The position numbers and the translations under genes are program-made. The notes beneath the pieces were generated by a model, which was not told the origin of the DNA, ran no database searches, and saw only the letters and a list, made by a program, of their open reading frames with translations. A stretch of 64,000 nt of DNA from Saccharopolyspora spinosa NRRL 18395 (GTDB taxonomy: Bacteria; Actinomycetota; Actinomycetes; Mycobacteriales; Pseudonocardiaceae), in assembly GCF_000194155.1 (NCBI RefSeq), contig NZ_GL877878.1, positions 1,175,118 through 1,239,117 of the forward strand, read 5' to 3'. Of the stretch, positions 1 to 8,573 are shown piece by piece; the stretch's first letter is position 1, and the number at the start of each line of letters is the position of its first letter.

Positions 1-4
1 AGCT

Positions 5-907
5 TTAAACCCTGGGCTGGCGGCTGGTGGTGATGACGCTGACGATGTTCGCGGTGACGATGGCCGCGATGCTCAGCCACTCGCTGGCCTGCAGGGTCTG
101 GCCGAGGAACACCAGGCCGACCGTGGCCGCCAGGACCGGGTTGATGCTCATGAAGATGCCGAAGAAATGGGCCGGGACCCGGCGCAGCGCCAGCATGTCG
201 ATGAGGAACGGAAGCGCCGAGGACAGGATGCCCGCTGCCGCCGCGCACCCCAGCGCGGCCTGCGTCGGCGGATTCTCGACGAGCACGACGATGCCGATCG
301 GCACGAACAAGAGTCCCGACAGCCCGGCCGCGACCGCGGTGCCCTCGGCACCTGGCAACCGGCGGCCCACCGAGCGGTTGAGCAGGATGTAGGACGCCCA
401 GCACACCGCGGCCAGCAGCGCGAGGCCGATGCCGAGGTAGTCCGTCGTCGGCTGCGGCCGGGTCAACGCGACCACACCCGCCGCGGCCACCACCGCGCAA
501 CCGAGATCCACCAAGCGGCGCGAGGCCGCCAGGGCGACAGCCAGCGGGCCGAGGAACTCCAGCGTCACCGCCAGGCCCAGGCCGATGCGGTCGATCGCGC
601 TGTAGAGCGAGAGGTTCATCGTCGCGAACACCGCGGCCAGCAGAAGGACCGGCTGCCACTGCCGCCAGGTGAACGACCGCAGCCGCGGTCGGCCCACCGC
701 CAGCAGAGCGACGGCGGCGACCCACTGCCGCACCGCCACCACACCGGCCGGGCCGATCACCGGGAACGCCAGTGATCCGATCGCCGCGCCGACCTGATTG
801 GACAGCCCGCTGCCGAGCATCATCGCGATACCCGCGTAGCGGCCGCCATTGTCGGCGACGGGAGCCGAGGTGGTCACGGGCCGGTGCGCGTGCTCTGTCG
901 TCTGCAT
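5..907 (-). CDS. EamA/DMT-family transporter (RhtA-like exporter)
   Basis: Predicted 300-residue inner-membrane protein with about ten hydrophobic helices in two similar halves, the normal size and layout of the drug/metabolite transporter (EamA) family. Members such as RhtA export amino acids or other small metabolites; the substrate here is unknown. I start it at ATG 907 (MQTTEHAH...), because the longer frame would run into the neighbouring promoter. It is divergent from a LysR gene 69 bp away, a pairing in which the regulator usually controls the exporter (inference). The stop lies 5 bp from the window edge, so the gene is complete. Confidence 0.88.
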   Translation of the reverse strand: MQTTEHAHRPVTTSAPVADNGGRYAGIAMMLGSGLSNQVGAAIGSLAFPVIGPAGVVAVRQWVAAVALLAVGRPRLRSFTWRQWQPVLLLAAVFATMNLSLYSAIDRIGLGLAVTLEFLGPLAVALAASRRLVDLGCAVVAAAGVVALTRPQPTTDYLGIGLALLAAVCWASYILLNRSVGRRLPGAEGTAVAAGLSGLLFVPIGIVVLVENPPTQAALGCAAAAGILSSALPFLIDMLALRRVPAHFFGIFMSINPVLAATVGLVFLGQTLQASEWLSIAAIVTANIVSVITTSRQPRV

Positions 908-976
908 GCACCAGAGCGTGCGTGCCGGCGAAGCTTCCGCAAAATGCATCCAGTGCCTCAGCTATACGCTTTGGTT
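908..976. promoter_or_regulatory. divergent EamA/LysR intergenic region with leaderless LysR promoter
   Basis: Only 69 bp separate the two start codons. On the plus strand TACGCT (965-970) fits the actinobacterial TANNNT -10 box and lies 6 bases before ATG 977, predicting a leaderless LysR mRNA. Any LysR operator must lie in this interval; no convincing T-N11-A pair stands out. Confidence 0.5.
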
Positions 977-1828
977 ATGCATGTGGAGCTTCGGCAGCTG
1001 CGCTGCCTGGTCGCGATCGTCGACGAGGGCACCTTCACCGACGCCGCCATCGAACTGGGTATCTCCCAGGCGGCGGTGTCCCGCACGCTGTCCTCGCTGG
1101 AAACCACCCTCGGCGTCCGGCTGCTGCGCCGCACCAGCCGCGAGGTCGTCCCCACCGCCGTCGGCATGCAGGTCCTCGCCCGCGCCCGCCGGCTGCTGGC
1201 CGAGGCCGACGAACTGGAGCGCGAAGCCACCTCCGGGCACACCCGGCTTCGCATCGGCTACGCCTGGTCCGCGATGGGCCGCCACACGGTGAACTTCCAG
1301 CGCCGGTGGACGGCGCTGCGACCGGACGTCGAGCTGCACCTGGTCCGCACCAACTCCGCCACCGCTGGGCTGGCCGAAGGCGCCTGCGACATCGCGGTCG
1401 TGCGCACCCCGCCCGATCAGCGGCGCGTCGACGGCGTCATCGTCGGACTGGAACGGCGGTTCTGCGCCGTGGCCTCCGACGACCCGTGGGCCCGCCGCCG
1501 CTCCATCCGGCTGGAGGAGTTCAGCGAACGCACCCTCATCATCGACCGGCGCACCGGCACCACGACCACCGAACTGTGGCCACCGGAGAACCGGCCCGCC
1601 GTCGAATACACCCACGACGTCGACGACTGGCTCACCGTCATCGCCACCGGGCGCTGCGTCGGCATCACTGCGGAGAGCACCGTCACCCAGTACCCGCGTC
1701 CGGGCGTGGTCTTCCGCCCGCTGCGCGACGCCGCTCCCATCGCGGTGCGGCTGATCTGGTGGCGCGACGACCCGCACCCCGCGTCGCAGGACGCCGTCGC
1801 CCTGCTCACCGACCTCTACCGGGCGTAG
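977..1828 (+). CDS. LysR-family transcriptional regulator
   Basis: 283 residues beginning MHVELRQLRCLV, the usual LysR N terminus. The winged HTH occupies about residues 1-60 (DAAIELGISQAAVSRTLSSL is the recognition-helix region), followed by a LysR substrate-binding domain. The upstream in-frame ATG at 884 would add 31 residues with no LysR similarity and overlap the divergent gene, so ATG 977 is preferred; a TANNNT box 6 bases upstream supports it. It probably regulates the divergent EamA exporter and itself. The C-terminal domain is complete in length. Confidence 0.9.
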   Translation: MHVELRQLRCLVAIVDEGTFTDAAIELGISQAAVSRTLSSLETTLGVRLLRRTSREVVPTAVGMQVLARARRLLAEADELEREATSGHTRLRIGYAWSAMGRHTVNFQRRWTALRPDVELHLVRTNSATAGLAEGACDIAVVRTPPDQRRVDGVIVGLERRFCAVASDDPWARRRSIRLEEFSERTLIIDRRTGTTTTELWPPENRPAVEYTHDVDDWLTVIATGRCVGITAESTVTQYPRPGVVFRPLRDAAPIAVRLIWWRDDPHPASQDAVALLTDLYRA

Positions 1829-1921
1829 TTCCGCTGCGGTGGTCACCACGGTGCTCATGGACAACTCCTTCAGCGATCGCTGGGGGGGATGCGCCGATGC
1901 CCGCCGGTCGGCGACCGGGCC

Positions 1922-1966
1922 GCCGTGTGGCCTGCACCGGGCACTGCCTGGTGCAGGCCACACGGC
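1922..1966. terminator. long hairpin downstream of the LysR gene
   Basis: Positions 1922-1942 pair with 1946-1966 almost perfectly (21 bp with one G-T pair and a 3-nt loop ACT). It lies 94 bp after the LysR stop and 58 bp before the next gene. There is no T-run on either side, so it would be an intrinsic terminator of the U-less type common in actinomycetes, or a structured leader of the next gene. Confidence 0.6.
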
Positions 1967-2023
1967 CTGGATTGATTGCCTTCCGGGGTGCGCTAGGCGT
2001 TGCGGCCGGAGGATCGTGCAGGA

Positions 2024-2620
2024 GTGGACCTGACGCTGCTGGGTGTGGGGGCGATGAACTCGCCCCGCTACCGCCCCGCGGGACTGGCGGTGCGCTGGGC
2101 GGGGCATCGGGTGGTCATCGACGGCGGCGGCACCGCTGAGGAAGGTGAGCAGATCGGTGCCTGGCTGGTCTGCGACGAACGCGCGGAGCTGATGCCTTCG
2201 ATCCGGCGGCGCAGTGCCGCTCTCGGCGTGCCTGCCGGGGTGGTCGAGTACCAGGCCGGTGGGGTCCGGTTGAGTCCTCTGCCGGTCGAACACACCTCGC
2301 ACCCCACCTACGGCTACCTCATCGAACAGCACGGCCACCGCGCCGTGTGGGCACCGGAGTTCTGGGTTTTCCCCGACTGGGCCGCTGGGGCGGAGCTGAT
2401 GTTCGCTGACGCGGCCGGCTGGGACCGGCCGATCCGCTTCGCCGGTGGCGTCGGCGGCCACGCCGCGACCCTGAACACCGCCGAACGCGCCACCTGCGCT
2501 GGTGTCGCCCGGCTCGTGTTCGCCCACATCGGACGCCCGTCGATCCGCGCGATCGACCGCGGCCAGTCCCCGTCCTTCGGCGAATGGGGCGTTGAGGGCA
2601 GGACCTACTGGCTGCGCTGA
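2024..2620 (+). CDS. metallo-beta-lactamase-fold protein lacking the HxHxDH motif
   Basis: 198 residues. The N terminus (DLTLLGVGAMNSPRYRPAGL, then VVIDGGG) matches the first strands of RNase Z/PqqB-like metallo-beta-lactamase folds, and HTSHPTYGY resembles a later metal-loop segment. The canonical HxHxDH zinc motif is not visible where it should be (VCDERAEL occupies that stretch), so hydrolase activity is uncertain. GTG 2024 is chosen over TTG 2000 because GGAGGA at 2008-2013 gives ideal spacing. It stands alone on the plus strand after a strong hairpin. Function unknown; it could be a degenerate or non-catalytic family member. Confidence 0.62.
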   Translation: MDLTLLGVGAMNSPRYRPAGLAVRWAGHRVVIDGGGTAEEGEQIGAWLVCDERAELMPSIRRRSAALGVPAGVVEYQAGGVRLSPLPVEHTSHPTYGYLIEQHGHRAVWAPEFWVFPDWAAGAELMFADAAGWDRPIRFAGGVGGHAATLNTAERATCAGVARLVFAHIGRPSIRAIDRGQSPSFGEWGVEGRTYWLR

Positions 2621-2853
2621 TCAGGTCCATGCGCTTAGGACAAGCCGCGCCTCGAAAAGATCAACGCGCTTATGCTCACCGGCATGGCGGCCGACTTCCA
2701 CAGCTGGTGGAAGCCGCGTCGGGCTCACCGCGCACGGGCGCTTGCCCGCTCACCGGGAACCTCCGACGCATCGTGTCAACCTGGCCACAGGACGTGGACT
2801 GCCGGGCCGGCGAAGTGCGGGACGACGTTCTCGGGTTCCGCAGCCTGCACTGA

Positions 2854-3113
2854 AACGGCGCCGAACTAGCGGACCTGGACCTGAACCGCGCCCATGAAAG
2901 GCTGCGACGATTTCCGGCCCGCGAAGCCTCCCGCCACCAGTCCTTCCTCACGTTGCTCCACAGTGGACAAGAGATCGCCGTGTGGGCATCGCGCTGGACC
3001 ACTGGTACCACGAGAAAACCGTCGAGCAGCATTTCGAAGCGGCCGAACGCGCAGCGACCACGGCAGAGGCGCTCGCACGCGCCCGCCGGGAATGCCTCGA
3101 ATGCGGGGCGTGA
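2854..3113 (+). pseudogene. remnant of a small actinomycete protein, frameshifted
   Basis: A coding-like stretch can be read as AELADLDLNRAHERLRRF... to SGQEIAV in one frame (to about 2980). Deleting one T at 2981-2984 then continues it as GIALDHWYHEKTVEQHFEAA and on to ...ECLECGA and a stop at 3111-3113. An in-frame TGA at 2851-2853 closes the upstream side. The continuity across the shift and the codon bias suggest a real gene that lost its start and suffered a frameshift. I do not recognise the family. Confidence 0.45.
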
Positions 3114-3122
3114 GAGCAGGTC

Positions 3123-3665
3123 TCACCGCAGCTCGTCGAGCACGAAACGCACCCGGTCGTCCACCGGGGTGCGCGGCAGGTGCACGAGTTCGTAGCCGTA
3201 GTCGGTGTAGGCGGCGACCATGTGCTCGCAAGTGCGTTCGGCCTCGGCCAGGGACTGCTTGCGCTCGCCATCGTGGCGGTAGATCTCCGGCCAGAACGGT
3301 GCGATCAGCACCCGGCGGCGATACCGGAACCGCCGCGCAGCGGCATCCACGTGCTCAGGCACGGGCAGGCCGCTCAGCCGCAGGTAGCCGACGACGTCGG
3401 GCAGCGCGCGGTCGAAGATCACCGGGCTGGGCCGGATGTGGGCCTGCCGGTGCGAGCGCAGGTCCCAGCCGAGCATCAGCTCGGCGAACAATGCCCGATC
3501 GGCCCAGGGCAGCCCGCGGCCACCGATGGTGAGCTGATCGGTGATCACACCGCGGCCTGCTTCCGGCGACCAGGCGTACCCGGCGGCGGCCAGCCGCTCG
3601 ACCAACGTCGTCTTACCTGCCCCTGGACCACCTGTGACCACGACGAAACACTCCGGCGAAGACAT
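3123..3665 (-). CDS. AAA_28-type ATP/GTP-binding protein
   Basis: 180 residues. The Walker A motif GGPGAGKT lies at about residues 13-20, followed by a nucleotide-kinase-like fold with VIFDRALPD (Walker B-like) near the middle. This is the AAA_28 predicted-ATPase group, whose members are small P-loop kinase-like proteins of unknown substrate. Start ATG 3665 is supported by GGAGGT 5 bases upstream; the longer frame runs through an 18-bp tandem repeat and is rejected. Single-gene transcription unit, convergent with the broken gene before it. Confidence 0.8.
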   Translation of the reverse strand: MSSPECFVVVTGGPGAGKTTLVERLAAAGYAWSPEAGRGVITDQLTIGGRGLPWADRALFAELMLGWDLRSHRQAHIRPSPVIFDRALPDVVGYLRLSGLPVPEHVDAAARRFRYRRRVLIAPFWPEIYRHDGERKQSLAEAERTCEHMVAAYTDYGYELVHLPRTPVDDRVRFVLDELR

Positions 3666-3723
3666 GCCGACCTCCACGGTTGGACGCGACAACTGTCGTG
3701 AGTGGACGTGCGGTGATTGCTGT

Positions 3724-3759
3724 CGCCAGATGCGGCGTGAACGCCAGATGCGGCGTGAA
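3724..3759. repeat. 18-bp tandem duplication upstream of the ATPase gene
   Basis: The unit CGCCAGATGCGGCGTGAA occurs twice head to tail (3724-3741, 3742-3759) and is bracketed by GTCGCC and GGCGAC, giving partial dyad symmetry. It lies 59 bp upstream of ATG 3665, so it may be a regulatory repeat or a copy of a dispersed intergenic repeat. Confidence 0.7.
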
Positions 3760-3893
3760 AGGCGACTTCGAACTGGCCCGGACACGATTCCAGCAACCGG
3801 ACGGGGCGGGGTGACTACTGCGCGTGGTGATGCCGGGCCCGGCAGGTGAGCGTATCGACAGCGTCACGCACCTCGTGGACCTCGCGGCCGCGT

Positions 3894-5054
3894 TCAGCGT
3901 AGGTAGGAAGTCAGCAGGTCGTCCACCGAGTACATCAGCTCGGTGCGGCCTCCGAAGAGCTTGTGCAGGCGGGCGGCGTGATCACGCATCGCGTCGTCGA
4001 AGTCCGCGTCTGTGCTCAGCAGCCAGGCCGCGCCTTCGATGAGCTCGGGGAGGTCGGCGTCGATGCGCTCTGCGGACATCGTGGGGGAGCGCGGTCCGTC
4101 GTCGACGGGATCGGGGGTGTTGCCGAGCACGACGTAGCAGGGGAAGCGGTCCAGGTCCGGCAGGACCGAGTAGAACGGCACGCCGGGGTTGAAGTAGTAC
4201 TCCGCCCAGTCGTTCCCGGCCAGCGTCAACCACGGAGTGCCCACGGCCAGCGCGGCGAAGGCGAACCCGCTGTGCGGTGACAGCAGCAGGTCACAGCGCT
4301 GCATCGCGGCCAGCTGCCGGTCCAGTGGAACATCCAGCGCCCACACGGCATTCGGGACGCTCCCGGCCAGCGCGTCGAACTCGGCTCGGGTGAAGCCGGT
4401 GCTGGTCCGCCCGTCGTCGGCGAGTTTGCCGGTGAAGCACACCCGCGCCGCCGGCCAGCGATCGGTGACGGCGCCGAGGATCCGCTGCCACGACGCCAGC
4501 GACGGGTAGCGCCAGCGTTGCGCGCTGCCACCGGGGAGCACCGCGATGGTCGGAGCTGCGTGCTGCGGCAGCCGCTCGGCTGCCCAGCTGCGCGCCGGGG
4601 CCTCCAGATCCAGCCGCAGCGGGTTGCGCGGCTGGTAGCTCGGCTTGGGCGCGCCGACCTGTGTGTGCCCGCCGGTGGTGCGGAAGTGCTCGGCGGCCAG
4701 CTCGTAGTAGCGCTGCAGGCCGGGGAAGAAGTCGTGCTGCCACTTCTGGTGGCCGCGCGGATCGTCGACGACCCAGTCCCACTCGCGGGGGATGTGCGCG
4801 AGGATGTCGGCCGTCGGCGGTTCGAACACATCGATGTCCACCGTGTACACCTCGTCGATCGCGTCGCACCAGGACGCCAGATCGACCGCGGTGGCGGAGT
4901 TGAGCACCACCGCGATGCGGCGCTGCGGGTTCGCGCTGCGATATCCCAGGCAGTACTGCAACGCTTCCACCGCGTGGCCGACGGGATGGCAGTAGACGAA
5001 GTTCACGAGCACCGATTCGCGTTGCACGACTTCAAGCCTACGAACGCGATCCAC
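3894..5054 (-). CDS. glycosyltransferase family 9-like protein
   Basis: 386 residues with a two-domain GT-B-like arrangement. The C-terminal half carries PGGSAQRWRYPSLASWQRIL (nucleotide-binding loop typical of heptosyltransferase-like GT9 folds) and SPHSGFAFAALAVGTPWL, where GT9 enzymes contact the sugar nucleotide. Actinomycetes have no LPS, so a role in glycan or natural-product glycosylation is inferred. The GTG at 5054 has only a weak ribosome site; GTG codons 9-16 residues further in are alternatives. Monocistronic, facing away from the ATPase gene. Confidence 0.68.
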   Translation of the reverse strand: MDRVRRLEVVQRESVLVNFVYCHPVGHAVEALQYCLGYRSANPQRRIAVVLNSATAVDLASWCDAIDEVYTVDIDVFEPPTADILAHIPREWDWVVDDPRGHQKWQHDFFPGLQRYYELAAEHFRTTGGHTQVGAPKPSYQPRNPLRLDLEAPARSWAAERLPQHAAPTIAVLPGGSAQRWRYPSLASWQRILGAVTDRWPAARVCFTGKLADDGRTSTGFTRAEFDALAGSVPNAVWALDVPLDRQLAAMQRCDLLLSPHSGFAFAALAVGTPWLTLAGNDWAEYYFNPGVPFYSVLPDLDRFPCYVVLGNTPDPVDDGPRSPTMSAERIDADLPELIEGAAWLLSTDADFDDAMRDHAARLHKLFGGRTELMYSVDDLLTSYLR

Positions 5055-5183
5055 CGATTTTTCCGGCCGTGACTACAGCCCGCCTACACCTGCGGCACGG
5101 CGCCGCTGGTGTAGGCGGATTCCGGCCCGAGCAGCCAGCCGATGGCCGGGGCAATGTAGTAGACCGCTCGGGTAAGTAGAGGG

Positions 5184-8100
5184 TCAGAGGAGCGTCAGCT
5201 GCGCTGGTCGTCGCCGGCGTCGTGCCGCGGTTTCGGTCTGGGTGGTGGTCTCGCCCAGGGTGGACAGGAACGGGGACGGTTGGCGGTCCTGGGCACTGCC
5301 CCGGATCGTTCGGAGTGCCGCGCGGGTGAGGTAGAGGTGGTCCTGGGCCCGGGTCATGCCCACGAAGAACAGGCGGCGTTCCTCGGCCACCTCGTCCTCG
5401 GTGGGCTCGGTGCCCGGCCAGCGCAGCGGCAGCAGGCCGTCCTCGCAGCCGACCAGGAACACCACCGGGAACTCCAGGCCCTTGGCGGCGTGCAAGGTCA
5501 GCAGGGAGATCGCCTCGGCGCGCGGGTCGAGCGTGTCGACCTCGGCACCGAGCAGCACGTCCCGGCAGAACCGCTGCACGTCCTCGCCGCAGCGCTGCGC
5601 CAGCGGCCCGAGCAGTTCCACCGCCGTGTGGACGTCGGGCCGGGTGTCCTCGGGCACGGTGTCGGTGACCGTTTTCGCGGCCATGCGCAGCTGGTCGGTC
5701 ACCGGGCCGGTGCGTTCGGCGACGTGCAGCAGCTCGCGCACCAGGAGGTCTACGCCAGGGCGGGCGGAAAGCCGGTCGTGCGAGCGTTTCTGAACCGGAA
5801 GCCCGCAGCGCGTCAGCTCGTCGAGGATCGCGTGCGACTGCGAGTCCGCGCGGTACAGCACCGCGATGTCGTTGAACCCGATGCCGCCGGGACCGTCGCC
5901 GAGGACTCGGCCGCTGTCGAGGGAGTGGAACGACGCGCCGCCGAGCAACTGGTCGATCGTGCGCGCCACGAACGCCGCCTCCGCGCGTTCGTCATCGGCC
6001 TGGTGGGCTGCGATGCGGTGCGCCGCTCGGCCCGAGGCCGGGTGCAGCCGCCTATCGGCGACCAATGTGGACGGTGCGATGGCGCGGATCGCACCGTCGA
6101 GGATGTGGGCGCCGCTGCGGTAGTTGCGGGTCAGGGCCAGCACCGGCGCACTCGGGTAGTCACGCTCGAAGCACAGGAAGAAACCGACGTCGGCGCCGCG
6201 GAAGGAGTAGATCGCCTGGTCGGGGTCGCCGATGGCGGTCAGGTTGGCCCCGGCCGGCGCGATCAGCCGCAGCAGACGGTACTGGAGTTCGTCGACGTCC
6301 TGGTATTCGTCGACGGTGATCCACCGGTACCGCCGCCGGTATTGCTCGGCGATGTCGGGGTGATCGGTGAGCAGCTGCACCGCCAGCACGACGAGGTCGT
6401 CGAAGTCGACCAGGTTCTGCTCACGCAGTCCTGACAGGTAGGCCGCGAGCACCGCTTCGATGTCCGGGTCCGCCTCGCCGCCGCGGCGCACCGGCGAAAG
6501 CTGTGCCTTCGCCTTGCGTGCGCTGCGTTCATCGCCGGTGATGGCGGTGAGGATCTCCTGCTGGCGGGCGGCGTCGGCCAACCCGAAATCGGCGCCGAGC
6601 CCGAGCTCCCCGTGGTGTTCGCGCAGGACCTGCAGGCCAAAGGAGTGGAAGGTCGCCACGGTCATCCGCTGCGCCTGCGCGCCGATGAGTGCGTGCAGGC
6701 GCTCGGTCATCTCCTCGGCGGCGCGGCGGGTGAAGGTGATCGCCAGGCAATGCTGGGCCGGGACACCGCGTTCCAGTACCAGGTGCGCCAGCCGGTGGGT
6801 GACGGTGCGGGTCTTGCCGGTGCCCGGACCGGCCACGATCAGCAGCGGGCCGTCCGGGACTTCGGCCGCGGCCCGCTGGTCTGGATCCAGCCCGGCCAGC
6901 ACGCCGGACCCGGTGGCCGGGGCGACGGCGGGCCTCAGTTCGGGCTCGGGTAGCGGCCGGGCAGCCGGTGAAGCGGCGGGTTCGGGTTGCGGTTGCTGGG
7001 TGAACAGCGCGTCGTCGAACAGCGCGGGCGCGTCGCCGGTGCGCAGCCGGGTGAGTTCGGCGGGTTCGAAGACCCGGATGGTGCCGTATTCGCCGTCGTA
7101 GCCTGGATCGCGCAGCACCTGACCACGCCGCAGCCGCTCGATCGCCTCGGCCACCGCGGCGTTGCTGCGGTGCAGTTCGTCCACCGGCACGTCCTGGAGG
7201 ATCGCCAGTTCCGGGCCGTGGGCGGCGGTGAGGTCGCTGACCTCGCCGAACACCTTCTTGCTTTTGGGACCCACCCCGAGGATCTCGCCCACGATCTCCG
7301 GCAGCGGGATCAGGTTGCGGAAACCCGCCGCGCCGGGCGGCCGGATGCCCTCGGGCCGGTCGGCGAGCGCGTCGATGCGGTGCAGGACGCCGACGGTCAG
7401 CGGCTTGCCGCAGCCCGGACACAGTCCACTGTGGGCGCGGGTGTCGCCGGGTTCGAAGCGCACCTGGCACTTGCGGTGCCCGTCGAGGTGGTACTTGCCC
7501 TCCTCGGGGAAGAACTCCACGGTGCCGGCGAAACCGTCGCCGGTCTCCAGCGCGCGCTTGACCGCGAAGTAGTCCAGGTCCGTGTCGAAGACGCTGGCCT
7601 CGCGGCCCAGCATCGGTGGTGAATGCGCGTCGGAATGGCTGACCAGCGTGTACTTGTCGAGAGCGGAAACTCGCCAGTTCATCTCCGGATCGCTGGAGAG
7701 CCCGGTCTCCAGCGCGAAGATGTGCCCGGCCAGGTCCCGGTAGCAGTCCTCGATCGCGTCGAACCCGGCCTTGGACCCCAGCACCGCGAACCACGGCGTC
7801 CAGATGTGCGCGGGCACCAGGTAGGCGCCGTCGCCGGATTCCAGGGTGATCTCCAGCAGGTCGCGGGAGTCCAGGCCGAGGATCGGGCGGCCGTCCGAGC
7901 CGAGGTTGCCGATGCGGCCCAGCCGCTGGTTGAACTTCTCGGCGGTGGCGAAGTCCGGCAGGTAGCACAGGTGGTGCACCTTGCGGGTGCGCTCGCCGTG
8001 CTTGTAGATAGTGGAGATCTCCACCGACAGCATGAAACGCACCTGCCCGCCGCAATTGGCGGGCATGCTGCGGGTGAATTCCGCGTCCAGGTCGCCGCGC

Positions 8101-8321
8101 AGCCGGAACAGGCCGGGTTCGGCTGGTTCCAGGACCTCGCGCAGGTGCGCGAACCAGGCGGGGTGGGTGACATCCCCCGTCCCGACCAGCGTGATGCCCT
8201 TGCGGCGGGCCCACCAGGTCAGGTGCTCGATGTCGCAGTCCTTGCTGCACGCGCGGGAGTACTTCGAGTGGATGTGCAGATCGGCGTAGAAGCGCACCCG
8301 GCGATCTTGCCAAAAGATCAT
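5184..8321 (-). CDS. EndoQ-like PHP endonuclease fused to UvrD/PcrA helicase
   Basis: 1045 residues. The N terminus (about 10-430) is a PHP-type domain: YADLHIHSKYSRACSKD and GTGDVTHPAWF supply metal-binding His/Asp, and CPGCGKP near residue 303 is followed by LTVGVLHRIDALADRP, the signature of the EndoQ family that nicks 5' of deaminated bases. A proline-rich linker leads to a full UvrD superfamily 1 helicase: Walker A GPGTGKT (about 497-503), DEYQD (about 672), LTLHAAKGLEFP, and motif VI VGMTRAQ (about 990). ATG 8321 has GGAG at good spacing. Predicted role: repair of deaminated DNA with coupled unwinding. Domain identity is firm, function inferred. Confidence 0.85.
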   Translation of the reverse strand: MIFWQDRRVRFYADLHIHSKYSRACSKDCDIEHLTWWARRKGITLVGTGDVTHPAWFAHLREVLEPAEPGLFRLRGDLDAEFTRSMPANCGGQVRFMLSVEISTIYKHGERTRKVHHLCYLPDFATAEKFNQRLGRIGNLGSDGRPILGLDSRDLLEITLESGDGAYLVPAHIWTPWFAVLGSKAGFDAIEDCYRDLAGHIFALETGLSSDPEMNWRVSALDKYTLVSHSDAHSPPMLGREASVFDTDLDYFAVKRALETGDGFAGTVEFFPEEGKYHLDGHRKCQVRFEPGDTRAHSGLCPGCGKPLTVGVLHRIDALADRPEGIRPPGAAGFRNLIPLPEIVGEILGVGPKSKKVFGEVSDLTAAHGPELAILQDVPVDELHRSNAAVAEAIERLRRGQVLRDPGYDGEYGTIRVFEPAELTRLRTGDAPALFDDALFTQQPQPEPAASPAARPLPEPELRPAVAPATGSGVLAGLDPDQRAAAEVPDGPLLIVAGPGTGKTRTVTHRLAHLVLERGVPAQHCLAITFTRRAAEEMTERLHALIGAQAQRMTVATFHSFGLQVLREHHGELGLGADFGLADAARQQEILTAITGDERSARKAKAQLSPVRRGGEADPDIEAVLAAYLSGLREQNLVDFDDLVVLAVQLLTDHPDIAEQYRRRYRWITVDEYQDVDELQYRLLRLIAPAGANLTAIGDPDQAIYSFRGADVGFFLCFERDYPSAPVLALTRNYRSGAHILDGAIRAIAPSTLVADRRLHPASGRAAHRIAAHQADDERAEAAFVARTIDQLLGGASFHSLDSGRVLGDGPGGIGFNDIAVLYRADSQSHAILDELTRCGLPVQKRSHDRLSARPGVDLLVRELLHVAERTGPVTDQLRMAAKTVTDTVPEDTRPDVHTAVELLGPLAQRCGEDVQRFCRDVLLGAEVDTLDPRAEAISLLTLHAAKGLEFPVVFLVGCEDGLLPLRWPGTEPTEDEVAEERRLFFVGMTRAQDHLYLTRAALRTIRGSAQDRQPSPFLSTLGETTTQTETAARRRRRPAQLTLL

Positions 8322-8573
8322 CCGCGCTCCGCCCTCGGGCGGGGCAACCACCGGGGATCGGGTGGATTTGGCTGGTCCGCGCTGATCCGAGCACGCCAGT
8401 CGGGTTCTGGCCGCCGCTGCGGGCTTAGAAGGAGTGCGGGTTCCCGTTGCCGTGGTGTCAAGGGCTCAGCGGTGCAGAGTGCCGCGATGCACGTTGTAGC
8501 TCGCCGCAGCGAAACGGTGCCGCACTGCGGGTTGGATGGTGGGGAATCACCCACCGGCGAAAGGAGATCCCCG

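Noticed and set aside
962..2527. 521-codon minus-strand open frame antisense to the LysR gene
   Set aside because: High-GC shadow frame with His/Pro/Arg-rich composition; the plus-strand LysR domain is clear. An ATG at 1858 with AAGGAG upstream is a chance start reading only antisense sequence.
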